Source: Verrucomicrobiales bacterium (GTDB lineage Bacteria; Verrucomicrobiota; Verrucomicrobiia; Verrucomicrobiales; SLCJ01). Taken from it: a DNA stretch of 33,104 nt. Below the pieces are notes generated by a model. It did no database searches, had not been told where the DNA came from, and was given only the letters and a program-made list of their open reading frames with translations. The position numbers and the translations under genes were made by a program. Of this stretch, positions 16,443-23,807 are shown in pieces; position 1 is the first letter of the stretch; each line of letters starts with the position of its first letter. The stretch is from NCBI GenBank assembly GCA_024636835.1, contig JAGXGH010000060.1, positions 1-33,104 of the forward strand, given 5' to 3'.

Positions 16443-17868
16443 GCTTCTTGTGTCCGACAAATTTTGGATTCAGCTTGGTCGGAATTGGCGCCTGCGTCTT
16501 CTCCTGCCAGGCATCCAACTCTGCACGCAACTTCTTGGCTAGCTCGGGAAGTTCGGCTGAGATGTCGTGCTTCTCACCGGGATCTTTGCTCAAGTCATAC
16601 AAAGCGGCTGTGTCGGTTTCGAGGAACTCGATCATCTTGTAATCTCCACGTCGAAGCGAGGTCGATGGAAAACCCCGCCATGAATAACTCGTGCCATCGG
16701 CCATCTCGACTTCCAGCCCTTTACCTGAAAGATACATCGGATAATGCCAAAAGATCGTGCGCTCGGGAATTTCTTTTCCTGAAAGCAATGGCGAAACGTC
16801 GGTTCCATCCACCGGCTGATCCGTTGGCAGTTCCGCACCGCCCAAACTCGCAAAGGTTGGGAGGTAGTCGACACTGGTAATCGGTGCGGCACAAGATGAC
16901 CCTGCCGCCACTTTGCCATTCCAGCGCATGACACAGGGAATCCTCACACCTCCTTCATAAAGCGATCCTTTCTCGCCTCGTAGAGGGTCGAGCTGCGAGA
17001 CAAAATCAATTCCTCCGTTATCGCTGGTGAAGATGATCAAGGTATTTTCGCCTAAGCCAAGCTCATCGACTTTAGCGACCACGCGACCGACTGACTTATC
17101 CACCGCCTCAATCATACCCGCATAGACTGGGTTAAAATTGCGTCTCTCGCTCTCGGGTATCTTGTCCAGCTTCTCCTTATACCGCGCTACCACATCCTTT
17201 CTCGCGCGGATGGGTGTGTGCACATCCCAGTGGGTGAGATAGAGGAAGAATGGCCCCTCTTTGTTATCTTCGATGAACTTTAACGCGCGATCGGTCAGGG
17301 ATTCCGCAACATCGATATCACCATAGAAGTTATCGCCCTTACCGCCTTTGCCATTCGGATCACTCAAGTCAAAACCTTGTGTATCCTCGCCCAAATGCCA
17401 CTTACCGAGACGGGCTGTGGTGTAGCCTGCCTTTTTCAGCACTTCGGGAATACAGACGAACTTGGGATCCAGACTCGTCGAAATCTTGAACTGCTTCTCA
17501 GCAAGTGACTGCAGCTCCTTATCCTTTCGTTCTCGGACTGGAACCAAATACTTCATGCATTCCTCCTTCCCCTTGGATAAAGCGCCTGGCTGATAAATGG
17601 TGTGTCGCGGCGTGTAGGTCCCCGTCATCAGACAGGCTCGCGTCGGCGCACAGTTTGGGCCGCCACTGTAGGCCGCTTCAAAAGTCATCCCCGACTTCGA
17701 CAGCGCATCGATGTTGGGCGTTTCAAAAAACTCCGCACCCGCATAACCAACATCCTTCCAACCGAGGTCGTCGGCCATGATGAAAATGATATTAGGCTTT
17801 TCAGCCGCCAGTGAATAAGAGGCGAAAAGGCCAGCAATAACTGCAACAGTTCGAAATATTCTTACCAT
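16426..17868 (-). CDS. S1-family sulfatase, secreted
   Basis: This 480-residue sulfatase has a signal peptide (MVRIFRTVAVIAGLFASYS, cleavage near LAAEKP). The metal motif is FIMADDLGWKDVG with Asp33 and Asp34. The formylglycine motif is CAPTR with Cys73, in GPNCAPTRACLMTG. FTSDNGG gives the distal metal site. The Cys-x-Pro-Thr/Ser-Arg form needs a formylglycine-generating enzyme or anaerobic maturase, neither of which is in this window. It differs from the other sulfatase in its active-site motif (APTR against TPSR) and overall sequence, so the two are not a recent duplication. The 3' end overlaps the PhoD-like gene by 17 bp, so the two mRNAs are antisense at their ends. Confidence 0.92.
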   Translation of the reverse strand: MVRIFRTVAVIAGLFASYSLAAEKPNIIFIMADDLGWKDVGYAGAEFFETPNIDALSKSGMTFEAAYSGGPNCAPTRACLMTGTYTPRHTIYQPGALSKGKEECMKYLVPVRERKDKELQSLAEKQFKISTSLDPKFVCIPEVLKKAGYTTARLGKWHLGEDTQGFDLSDPNGKGGKGDNFYGDIDVAESLTDRALKFIEDNKEGPFFLYLTHWDVHTPIRARKDVVARYKEKLDKIPESERRNFNPVYAGMIEAVDKSVGRVVAKVDELGLGENTLIIFTSDNGGIDFVSQLDPLRGEKGSLYEGGVRIPCVMRWNGKVAAGSSCAAPITSVDYLPTFASLGGAELPTDQPVDGTDVSPLLSGKEIPERTIFWHYPMYLSGKGLEVEMADGTSYSWRGFPSTSLRRGDYKMIEFLETDTAALYDLSKDPGEKHDISAELPELAKKLRAELDAWQEKTQAPIPTKLNPKFVGHKKLKVSQ

Positions 17869-17951
17869 GGCGGTAAGCTATACATTCCTCTCCCTTATGG
17901 GTCGAGGCAACATTTGGCGAACTTGATACGGCTACTGCCTGAATTCCCTAT

Positions 17952-18005
17952 TCATTTCAGCAAGTCCTCGATGTCTTTGATGCTAATTTTGGCATTGGCG
18001 GCCAT
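17952..18005 (-). pseudogene. Possible cytochrome c C-terminal remnant
   Basis: The minus strand reads MAANAKISIKDIEDLLK and a stop, resembling the last turns of a small class I cytochrome c (the Met ligand loop, then the C-terminal helix). An in-frame stop lies just upstream, so at most 20 codons survive. The resemblance is short and could be chance. The rest of 17869-18044 shows nothing else and should hold the promoter of the minus-strand sulfatase. Confidence 0.3.
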
Positions 18006-18044
18006 CGGTTTATGTCACCTCGATCGCGCCGCTCAACCGCGATT

Positions 18045-20591
18045 TTAAGAAGTCAGCAACAACCTGACAAAAATCTGCGAATCGTCTGAACTAAAATTAA
18101 AGGAAGTCGTGTCCATGAGTTCGAGGGTGACCCGGATCAGGTTTTTCGATGTGCCCGGGGGTGTCCATGCTTCGGTCAGCACGATCCTGTAATCGACATT
18201 TTCAGAGATGATTTTCCATGTGCTGAGATCTTTCGATAAGGCGATGTCCCAATTCATGAGCGCGCTTGTATCATAGGAGAAGACCAAGCGGGTCGCTCCG
18301 GCTGGTGTTCTGCTTACACTAAGCTCACGGGAGACCTCCCTGTCGGCAGTAAGAAGGTTTGTTCCATAGAATAGTTCGAGAGCATTACTGTTGCCGTCGC
18401 TATCCGTATCCTCGTTGGCAAGCTCACCATCGGCACCCAGACTGGTGGCGTAGTCAACATAGCTCATCTTTGCCAACTCGTTGGATGCCGAAGCCGGCGA
18501 ATGGTAGGAGCCCTCGGCACCGCCCAGAAAGTGGATACGATATTTATACTCCCCGACAGGACCTGTGGGCGCGTCGAGGTAGCTTTGGCTCGTCGGCACG
18601 GGGAGTGTCGCGACGGTTTGCCAGGAAAGGGTCTGTGCTGTGGATGGAATTTCTGCGATTAAGGTTGAGACATGGCGTCGCTCGATGACGACATGAGTGG
18701 CTGCTGCCGGTTCCTCATCCCAAGAAAGAGAGGCTTCTCCGGATACCTCTGTTACCGCGAAACCTGTTGGGGCTGAAATGGTTGGCGCTGGCCGGAGGAT
18801 ATCCATGGTGCGTTCCGGCGTTGCCGTATTTTCCGCCTTGTAGAGAGTGATTTGTGCTGGGTTGAAATCGAGCTGGTACCAGTTGTCCGCCTCGTTCTGC
18901 ATGCCTTTGAGGTTCAGGTGATGCCGTCTTCCTTCCAACGCGTAGCCCCCGCCGTGATTGTGGCCATTCATCCACATGACCACATTCGGGTATCCGTTGA
19001 GAATGTTCAGCATTTCATCTTTGTTCATCAGGGAATGGCCATCCGTCGGATTGTGGATTGGATCGTGAGCCATGCAGACAACGGGCTCGCCCAGCGCGAG
19101 CGACTCATCGAGCCGTTCCATGAGCCACCTTCGTTGCTTGAGCGAGATCGCTCCGTTGTACCATCTTTTCTGGGTGCCTGAAAAGTTGTCGTAGTAGTTT
19201 CTGGCCACGGTGTATTCAGGCAGCGAGGGATCGAAGTCGAGGTATCGCCAATCCGCCATCAGGACGATGAAGCGAAAGCCCTTATGCCTGAAACTGTAGT
19301 AGGGCTGCTGGTCGAAGCCGAATTTCCTGAACACACTATACGGCTTCTTCATGCCATCCACATCGGCGTTGGGTACGTAGAACTCGTGATTTCCAAGCAA
19401 GAGATACTTCGGGATGTTCAGTTGGTTCCACGCCGCCAGTATGGCGTCGGTATTGGCCCAGTCGTGAGGTCCGTAAACTTCTCCGGGGGGAGGGCCGGAG
19501 GTGGGGTAGTCGACGTCGTCAAAATCGATCAGGTCTCCCAGCACGACACCCCAATCCAGATCTCGTTGATTATACTGCGACACTGCGTGCGAAAGCCGGT
19601 TCACGCCTTCCTCGGGCTCTCGGCCGCTACCACGCCAGCCAACTGGCACATCGGCATATTGCGGATCGGACACCGCGGCGATGGAGAAGGATTCCCCTAC
19701 GAAAACACGAATGGTCCGGGTGATCGATGCGCCGCTTTCATTTTCTACCAGCAGGGTGAAATCACTGCTTTGATTCACCGAGAGCGTCAATGGAGACTGT
19801 CCGGATACGTCCACCCCGTTGAGGGTAACCGTTTCGCCGTTGGCGATCGACCAGGTAAAGGTCACTTCTCCCGGTTCGCTCATCTCGGTAGCGGAGGCTG
19901 AAAAACTGGAGATGATCGGCTGGCTGGATGTCAGGACAACTCGAAGGTTATCGAAACTGGTGGTACTAGCATAAGATTCTACTCCAACAAATAAACTAGC
20001 GGAAGTCAGACCGGTAACGGTAAAGATTTGTTTTTCGCTGCCACCGCTTGTGTTTAATTGAACAAGACCACTTCCCGCATCATAGGCCGCGCTGAAAGTA
20101 TTGGCCGTTTCACGTGTCAGGAAAAGTGTGAGTGCGGTGCCGGCTGAAATGTTGAAGCTGGGGTGGAAATTTGTGTCTCCACCAGCGTAAGCTTGAAATA
20201 CAAATGACCCATCTCCACGATTTCGCTTTAAGCGCACACCGTTGTTACTTCCTGAATTAGGACCAACCGCAGCGGTGGAAACGCTAAGCCGGATATCGGC
20301 TGCGCTGCTCGTTGTGGTGCCGACACTAAGTGTATCGCCAACGTCAAACACTGCGGTATTATGGAATACCGTGTAAGAATTGTTCCCGTCCGGATCTATA
20401 TTCAGAGTTCCCCCGGTAACGTCAAAGAAGGGGTTGGGCGAACCGCCAAAACTGGTTCTGGTGCCCGTGTAATTGCCTGATGTGTCCGTGCTGAAGTCTT
20501 CCAGAAAGCTGGCCGCCGATAGATTTTGGTGAGCAGCAAGGCCTAGGGCGCAAAGGACCGCGGCAATGGAAACGCTGAGAGGTAAGTGCAT
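18045..20591 (-). CDS. Secreted multidomain metallophosphoesterase
   Basis: The ATG at 20591 is chosen (848 residues); a TTG at 20603 would add four residues, but it lies inside the terminator T-tract. A signal peptide (MHLPLSVSIAAVLCALGLA) leads into a beta-sandwich-like domain (about 28-222) that is nearly a copy of the next protein upstream. An Ig/PKD-like domain follows (about 226-298, TFTWSIANGETVTL). The calcineurin-like phosphoesterase core has SDPQYA (308-313), GDLID (352-356), GNHE (400-403), MAHDP (507-511) and NGHNHG (542-547), giving the full set of metal ligands. Then come a fibronectin type III domain (about 605-700) and an Asp-rich calcium-binding-like repeat (DTDSDGNSNALE). 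No PEP-CTERM tail is seen. The substrate is unknown. Confidence 0.85.
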   Translation of the reverse strand: MHLPLSVSIAAVLCALGLAAHQNLSAASFLEDFSTDTSGNYTGTRTSFGGSPNPFFDVTGGTLNIDPDGNNSYTVFHNTAVFDVGDTLSVGTTTSSAADIRLSVSTAAVGPNSGSNNGVRLKRNRGDGSFVFQAYAGGDTNFHPSFNISAGTALTLFLTRETANTFSAAYDAGSGLVQLNTSGGSEKQIFTVTGLTSASLFVGVESYASTTSFDNLRVVLTSSQPIISSFSASATEMSEPGEVTFTWSIANGETVTLNGVDVSGQSPLTLSVNQSSDFTLLVENESGASITRTIRVFVGESFSIAAVSDPQYADVPVGWRGSGREPEEGVNRLSHAVSQYNQRDLDWGVVLGDLIDFDDVDYPTSGPPPGEVYGPHDWANTDAILAAWNQLNIPKYLLLGNHEFYVPNADVDGMKKPYSVFRKFGFDQQPYYSFRHKGFRFIVLMADWRYLDFDPSLPEYTVARNYYDNFSGTQKRWYNGAISLKQRRWLMERLDESLALGEPVVCMAHDPIHNPTDGHSLMNKDEMLNILNGYPNVVMWMNGHNHGGGYALEGRRHHLNLKGMQNEADNWYQLDFNPAQITLYKAENTATPERTMDILRPAPTISAPTGFAVTEVSGEASLSWDEEPAAATHVVIERRHVSTLIAEIPSTAQTLSWQTVATLPVPTSQSYLDAPTGPVGEYKYRIHFLGGAEGSYHSPASASNELAKMSYVDYATSLGADGELANEDTDSDGNSNALELFYGTNLLTADREVSRELSVSRTPAGATRLVFSYDTSALMNWDIALSKDLSTWKIISENVDYRIVLTEAWTPPGTSKNLIRVTLELMDTTSFNFSSDDSQIFVRLLLTS
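19943..20499 (-). repeat. Duplicated beta-sandwich coding segment, copy A
   Basis: This part of the phosphoesterase gene aligns at DNA level with 20758-21327. An identical run of 63 bp occurs at 20039-20101, matching 20869-20931 at an offset of 830 bases, and a second identical run of about 37 bp lies at 20211-20247. Such runs across wobble positions indicate recent duplication or gene conversion. Confidence 0.9.
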
Positions 20592-20601
20592 TGTGATGAG
20601 C

Positions 20602-20652
20602 AAAAAAAACTGCCCAGCCCGATTCCCCTGTCTGGGGGATGAGCTGGGCAGT
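20602..20652 (-). terminator. Rho-independent terminator after the PEP-CTERM gene
   Basis: On the minus strand ACTGCCCAGC pairs with GCTGGGCAGT (arms 20609-20618 and 20643-20652), extended by an inner TCCCC/GGGGA pairing, and is followed by eight T residues (A run at 20602-20609). It lies between the PEP-CTERM stop and the phosphoesterase start, so readthrough would be needed for co-transcription. A T-rich tract on the other side may make it partly bidirectional. Confidence 0.85.
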
Positions 20653-20677
20653 GTGAATTTTTTCTTTTTCGAACGCG

Positions 20678-21418
20678 TTAGGCGCGACGGCGGCGAAGCA
20701 GGGCAAGTCCGCCCAAACCAAGCAGTGCCATAGTGGAAGGCTCAGGAATGACGACCTGAAGGTTATCGAAACTGACGGCACCCTCACTGGCGGAATCACC
20801 ATAACCTTCTACCCCAATAAATAAAGTAGAGGAAGGCACACCGGTAACGGATATGATTTGTTTCTCGGTGCCACCGCTTGTGTTTAATTGAACAAGACCA
20901 CTTCCCGCATCATAGGCCGCGCTGAAAGTATCGGCTGATTCACGTGTCAGGAAAAGTGTGATTGCGCTGCCGGCTGAAATATTGAAGGCGGAGTCATAAA
21001 CTGCGCCTGTCCCGCTGTAAGCTTGAAATTCAAAGGATCCATCTCCACGATTTCGCTTTAAGCGCACACCGTTGTTAGTTCCAGTATTAGGACCGACTGC
21101 AGAGGTGGAAACGCTGAGCCGGATATCGTGACCGGCGCTCGTTGTGGTGTCGACACTCAGTGTATCGCCAATGTCAAACACTGCGGTGTTATTGAATACC
21201 GTGTAAGAATTCCTCCCGTTCGGATCAATATTCAGAGTTCCCCCTGATATGGTGAAGCCGTTAGCCGTGCCACCCCCACTGGTTTGGGTGCCCGTGTAGT
21301 TGGCTGATGTGTCTGAGCTGAAAGTATCGATAAAAGCGGCAGAATAGGCCAAGCTCGGCATGGCCATCGCTATAGCGACGATTGAGGATCGGATGGCTGT
21401 TTTGTTCGCTGTTTTCAT
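20678..21418 (-). CDS. PEP-CTERM sorting-domain protein with beta-sandwich domain
   Basis: The start at 21418 is chosen because MKTANKTAIRSSIVAIAMAM gives a signal peptide (cleavage near SLAYSA). The frame is open to 21679, but the upstream part lacks protein-like character. The 246-residue product has a beta-sandwich-like domain (about 27-220) with FSSDTSANYTGT at the start, GVRLKRNRGDGSFEFQAY in the middle and SFDNLQVV at the end. The final 24 residues are a PEP-CTERM signal: VIPEPST, a hydrophobic helix, then RRRRA, normally processed by an exosortase and tied to surface export. The domain is close in sequence to the phosphoesterase N-terminus. The gene is divergent from an ECF sigma gene, 247 bp away, and ends at a strong terminator. 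Probable carbohydrate-binding or surface-matrix role is an inference. Confidence 0.9.
   Translation of the reverse strand: MKTANKTAIRSSIVAIAMAMPSLAYSAAFIDTFSSDTSANYTGTQTSGGGTANGFTISGGTLNIDPNGRNSYTVFNNTAVFDIGDTLSVDTTTSAGHDIRLSVSTSAVGPNTGTNNGVRLKRNRGDGSFEFQAYSGTGAVYDSAFNISAGSAITLFLTRESADTFSAAYDAGSGLVQLNTSGGTEKQIISVTGVPSSTLFIGVEGYGDSASEGAVSFDNLQVVIPEPSTMALLGLGGLALLRRRRA
20758..21327 (-). repeat. Duplicated beta-sandwich coding segment, copy B
   Basis: This copy inside the PEP-CTERM gene aligns with 19943-20499 in the phosphoesterase gene, with the same 63-bp identical run (20869-20931). Differences cluster in the first 60 bp of the alignment and near 20990-21015. Which copy is the donor cannot be told. 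Confidence 0.9.
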
Positions 21419-21665
21419 TGTGAGGTGGATGATTGTTGTAGTTGTTGATGTGCGATGATCAGTTGATTGGTCTCCGAGGTGATCGGTCCGAAGGAATGGA
21501 TTGGCCACCACGCTGAAATCGCGTATCACAATGAGAAACGGAAATATCAGGGAAAACGTGAGCAGCTTTTTTGATTTTTTTTCACGAGGGTGAGAAAATC
21601 CGCTCACGTCGGCACTGCTTACGCCGTATGATAGGGCAATATAACGAGACCCGTTTTCCCGAAAA
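21419..21665. promoter_or_regulatory. Divergent control region between PEP-CTERM and sigma genes
   Basis: The 247 bp hold an 8-bp inverted repeat, ACGTGAGC at 21556-21563 and GCTCACGT at 21602-21609, separated by 38 bp that include a T-rich tract (21567-21582). The spacing is too wide for a simple operator but could place two half-sites. It is a plausible site for regulation of both divergent transcription units, perhaps by the sigma factor itself. No reliable -35/-10 pair was recognised. Confidence 0.35.
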
Positions 21666-22205
21666 GTGAGCAAGCGCACCCCATATGAAGAAGCATCGTT
21701 CGTCGGCGAACTGACGCGTTTCCAAACGCAGTTACGGGCTTACATCATCTCCCTGATGCCCGGGATGTCAGGTGCGGCGGACGTTTTGCAGGAGACCAAC
21801 CTGGTGCTCTGGGAGAAGCGTGGGAAGTTCGAACCTGGGACAAATTTCAGGGCGTGGGCATGCGCGATCGCAAGGTTTGAGGTGAAGGCGCACCGCCGGA
21901 GGGAGTACCGGTTAGGGACCACGACGCTTGACGAGGATCTCGCGGAAGAGTTGTCGGAGCCTCTTCAAAGTAACGAAGAGGCTCCAGAAGAGCTTCTACA
22001 GGCATTGGAACACTGCCTTTCACGCCTGAGTGAACCGGAGCGCCAACTTGTCGAGCACCGGTATTTTTCGAAATCGACGCTCGAGGTTTTCGCCGCCAAG
22101 AGCGGGCGCTCGGTTGAAACGCTTCGGAACAGCCTTTACCGCATCCGCGCGGCTTTGAAAAAATGTGTGAAGGATAGAATCACGATAGTGGAGGTGGGCA
22201 TATGA
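21666..22205 (+). CDS. ECF-type RNA polymerase sigma factor
   Basis: This 179-residue sigma-70 family factor has region 2 at about 12-80 (DVLQETNLVLWEK, FRAWACAIARFE) and region 4 at about 110-170 (LSEPERQLVEHRYF, SVETLRNSLYRIRAALKKC), with no region 3 between them, as expected of the extracytoplasmic-function group. It resembles the subfamily common in Planctomycetes and Verrucomicrobia. The start is a GTG at 21666; the Shine-Dalgarno sequence is weak. Its stop overlaps the next start by 4 bp (ATGA), coupling it to a FecR-like membrane protein that is its likely anti-sigma partner. It is divergent from the PEP-CTERM gene, a plausible target. Confidence 0.9.
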   Translation: MSKRTPYEEASFVGELTRFQTQLRAYIISLMPGMSGAADVLQETNLVLWEKRGKFEPGTNFRAWACAIARFEVKAHRRREYRLGTTTLDEDLAEELSEPLQSNEEAPEELLQALEHCLSRLSEPERQLVEHRYFSKSTLEVFAAKSGRSVETLRNSLYRIRAALKKCVKDRITIVEVGI

Positions 22206-23623
22206 ACCGGCCGGAATTGGAAAAGCGGATCCAAGATCTCCTGGAGGGGGGGCTTGATGTTTCAGCCTTGGATGGGCTTCAGCAAGAGTTGCGTGAGAAC
22301 CCTGAAGCGAGGGAAATCTACCGTGAATATGTGCGCTTGGAGAACGCGCTGCAAATCCGCAGCGAAGGAGTGGACCTGCTCAGAGTCGTTCCTATGGATC
22401 AAGTCATGGAAAGGCGTCAGCGGCGGGTGTTGAAGTATTCCGGTTTGGCAGCAGTCGCGATACTTTTTTTGGCTGCCGTGGTGATGACATTTTACATGAT
22501 ACCTGTTAGGCCATTGTTATCCTTCTCAACGAGTCCTGGGACGCAATTTAGTTTGAGTCGATTGGACGGTAAAGATTCGCCACCTGAGAGGGTTCTTGAG
22601 GAGGGCTCACGTCTGCAGGTTCAGCGTGGCACCGTCGAGCTCAAGTTCGCCTCTGGAGTCCGTGGTATCGTCCGAGGTCCAGCCGATCTCACCTTGCAGC
22701 GTGAGGACTTGCTCGAGATGGCACGTGGCACTGGCTGGTTCGAGGTGCCTGAAAAGGCGGTCGGGTTCATGGTGAGCACACCGGATCTGGTTGTCACCGA
22801 TCTTGGTACTGAATTCGGGATCCTGTCCCAGCCGGAGTTTCACGATGAGGTTCATGTGTTCACTGGTAAAGTGGAGATCTTGAACCGTTATGGATTGAAG
22901 CAACAACAACTCCTCGCGGCAGGTGAGGCGCTTGCTGCCGGGCCCGCCGGGCGGTGGAAAGAGATTCCGTTGCGACACGATCCCTTTCTCAAAGAATTGC
23001 CTAAAATCGCTCCAGGAGCCGAAAGGTATTTATTTAGGGATGATTTTCAATCCGACTCCTCGGAGGACTACACTTCGATAGATTACGACAGAGGAGATCC
23101 AGTTCCCGGTGAATTCACAATCGACTCCGGAAACAGCGGAGTCCTCGAGATCAAAGCCAGCAGAGCCGCTCAGGTCGTTCACCGTAGCGCCATTCTGGGA
23201 GTGAGAGAATGTTTCAAGGTCGACTGGCTGACCCAAGTGGTTGCACAACAAAGCTCAATTGCACCTTCCACCTCCCAAATCCTTACCGACGACCCGAGTA
23301 TGAAGCGCTACAGTGTCCGACTGAGGGTCAATGGCGGCGTTTTGGAAATTGATTTTGAAAGGGGTTTCAAAGGTTCCTACAAGTGGTTCAATAACTCACC
23401 CTACACGGCTCCGGAGACGTTCTGGGTTGAGCGGAACAGCAAGACCGAATTCACTTGGTATCGGGGAGCGTCGGCGGAAGAACGAATCAAAATCGCAGAA
23501 ATCACCTTCGATTCTGATCCTGGCGAATTACACGTCGGTTTGCAGGCCTACCGCATGACGGCCCGCTTCGATAATCTGGCGGTAGTAGAGTCGGTTGGAG
23601 ATCCCAACGGTGAGAGGGACTAG
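22202..23623 (+). CDS. FecR-like anti-sigma regulator with C-terminal beta-sandwich domain
   Basis: This 473-residue single-pass membrane protein has a cytoplasmic N-terminus (about 1-75) that probably binds the sigma factor, and a transmembrane helix at about 80-101 (SGLAAVAILFLAAVVMTFYM). A FecR domain lies at about 130-240, with VRGPADLTL, GTGWFEVP, VTDLGTEFGI and HVFTGKVEI. Residues 276-470 form a beta-sandwich-like domain starting RDDFQSDSSEDYT and ending LHVGLQAYRMTARFDNLAVV. That domain has the same opening and closing signatures as the PEP-CTERM protein and the phosphoesterase N-terminus (FSSDTSANYT, FIGVEGYG, FDNLQVV). Start overlap with the sigma stop implies translational coupling; GGAGGTGG lies just upstream. 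The partner role is known for FecR proteins; the shared-domain sensor role is inference. Confidence 0.85.
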   Translation: MNRPELEKRIQDLLEGGLDVSALDGLQQELRENPEAREIYREYVRLENALQIRSEGVDLLRVVPMDQVMERRQRRVLKYSGLAAVAILFLAAVVMTFYMIPVRPLLSFSTSPGTQFSLSRLDGKDSPPERVLEEGSRLQVQRGTVELKFASGVRGIVRGPADLTLQREDLLEMARGTGWFEVPEKAVGFMVSTPDLVVTDLGTEFGILSQPEFHDEVHVFTGKVEILNRYGLKQQQLLAAGEALAAGPAGRWKEIPLRHDPFLKELPKIAPGAERYLFRDDFQSDSSEDYTSIDYDRGDPVPGEFTIDSGNSGVLEIKASRAAQVVHRSAILGVRECFKVDWLTQVVAQQSSIAPSTSQILTDDPSMKRYSVRLRVNGGVLEIDFERGFKGSYKWFNNSPYTAPETFWVERNSKTEFTWYRGASAEERIKIAEITFDSDPGELHVGLQAYRMTARFDNLAVVESVGDPNGERD

Positions 23624-23651
23624 GAACCTTCCAAAGAGGGATAAGATGTCT

Positions 23652-23665
23652 ATGTGATATCACAT
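23652..23665. promoter_or_regulatory. Perfect 14-bp palindrome upstream of the permease
   Basis: ATGTGATATCACAT reads the same on both strands. It lies 142 bp before the AmpG-like start and 28 bp after the FecR-like stop. It may be an operator for a homodimeric regulator; it has CRP-like half-sites, but with a spacing of two bases instead of six. Roughly two such palindromes are expected by chance in this window. No T-run follows, so it is not a terminator. Confidence 0.3.
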
Positions 23666-23807
23666 CTTGATATTGCTCTGACGCGTCGCGTAAAACCGCT
23701 GCGTGGCACGCGATTGCCAATCCTCGTATTGATCGTGAGTAATTGCGCGCGACGAACGTCATATTTTCTCTCGAAAACGGTCTGATAATTGCTACCCGTG
23801 TGCGCTG

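Noticed and set aside
21419..21679. N-terminal extension of the PEP-CTERM protein to a start at 21679.
   Set aside because: The extension would place a signal peptide internally, runs through the divergent control region and overlaps the sigma gene start; the ATG at 21418 gives a normal signal peptide.
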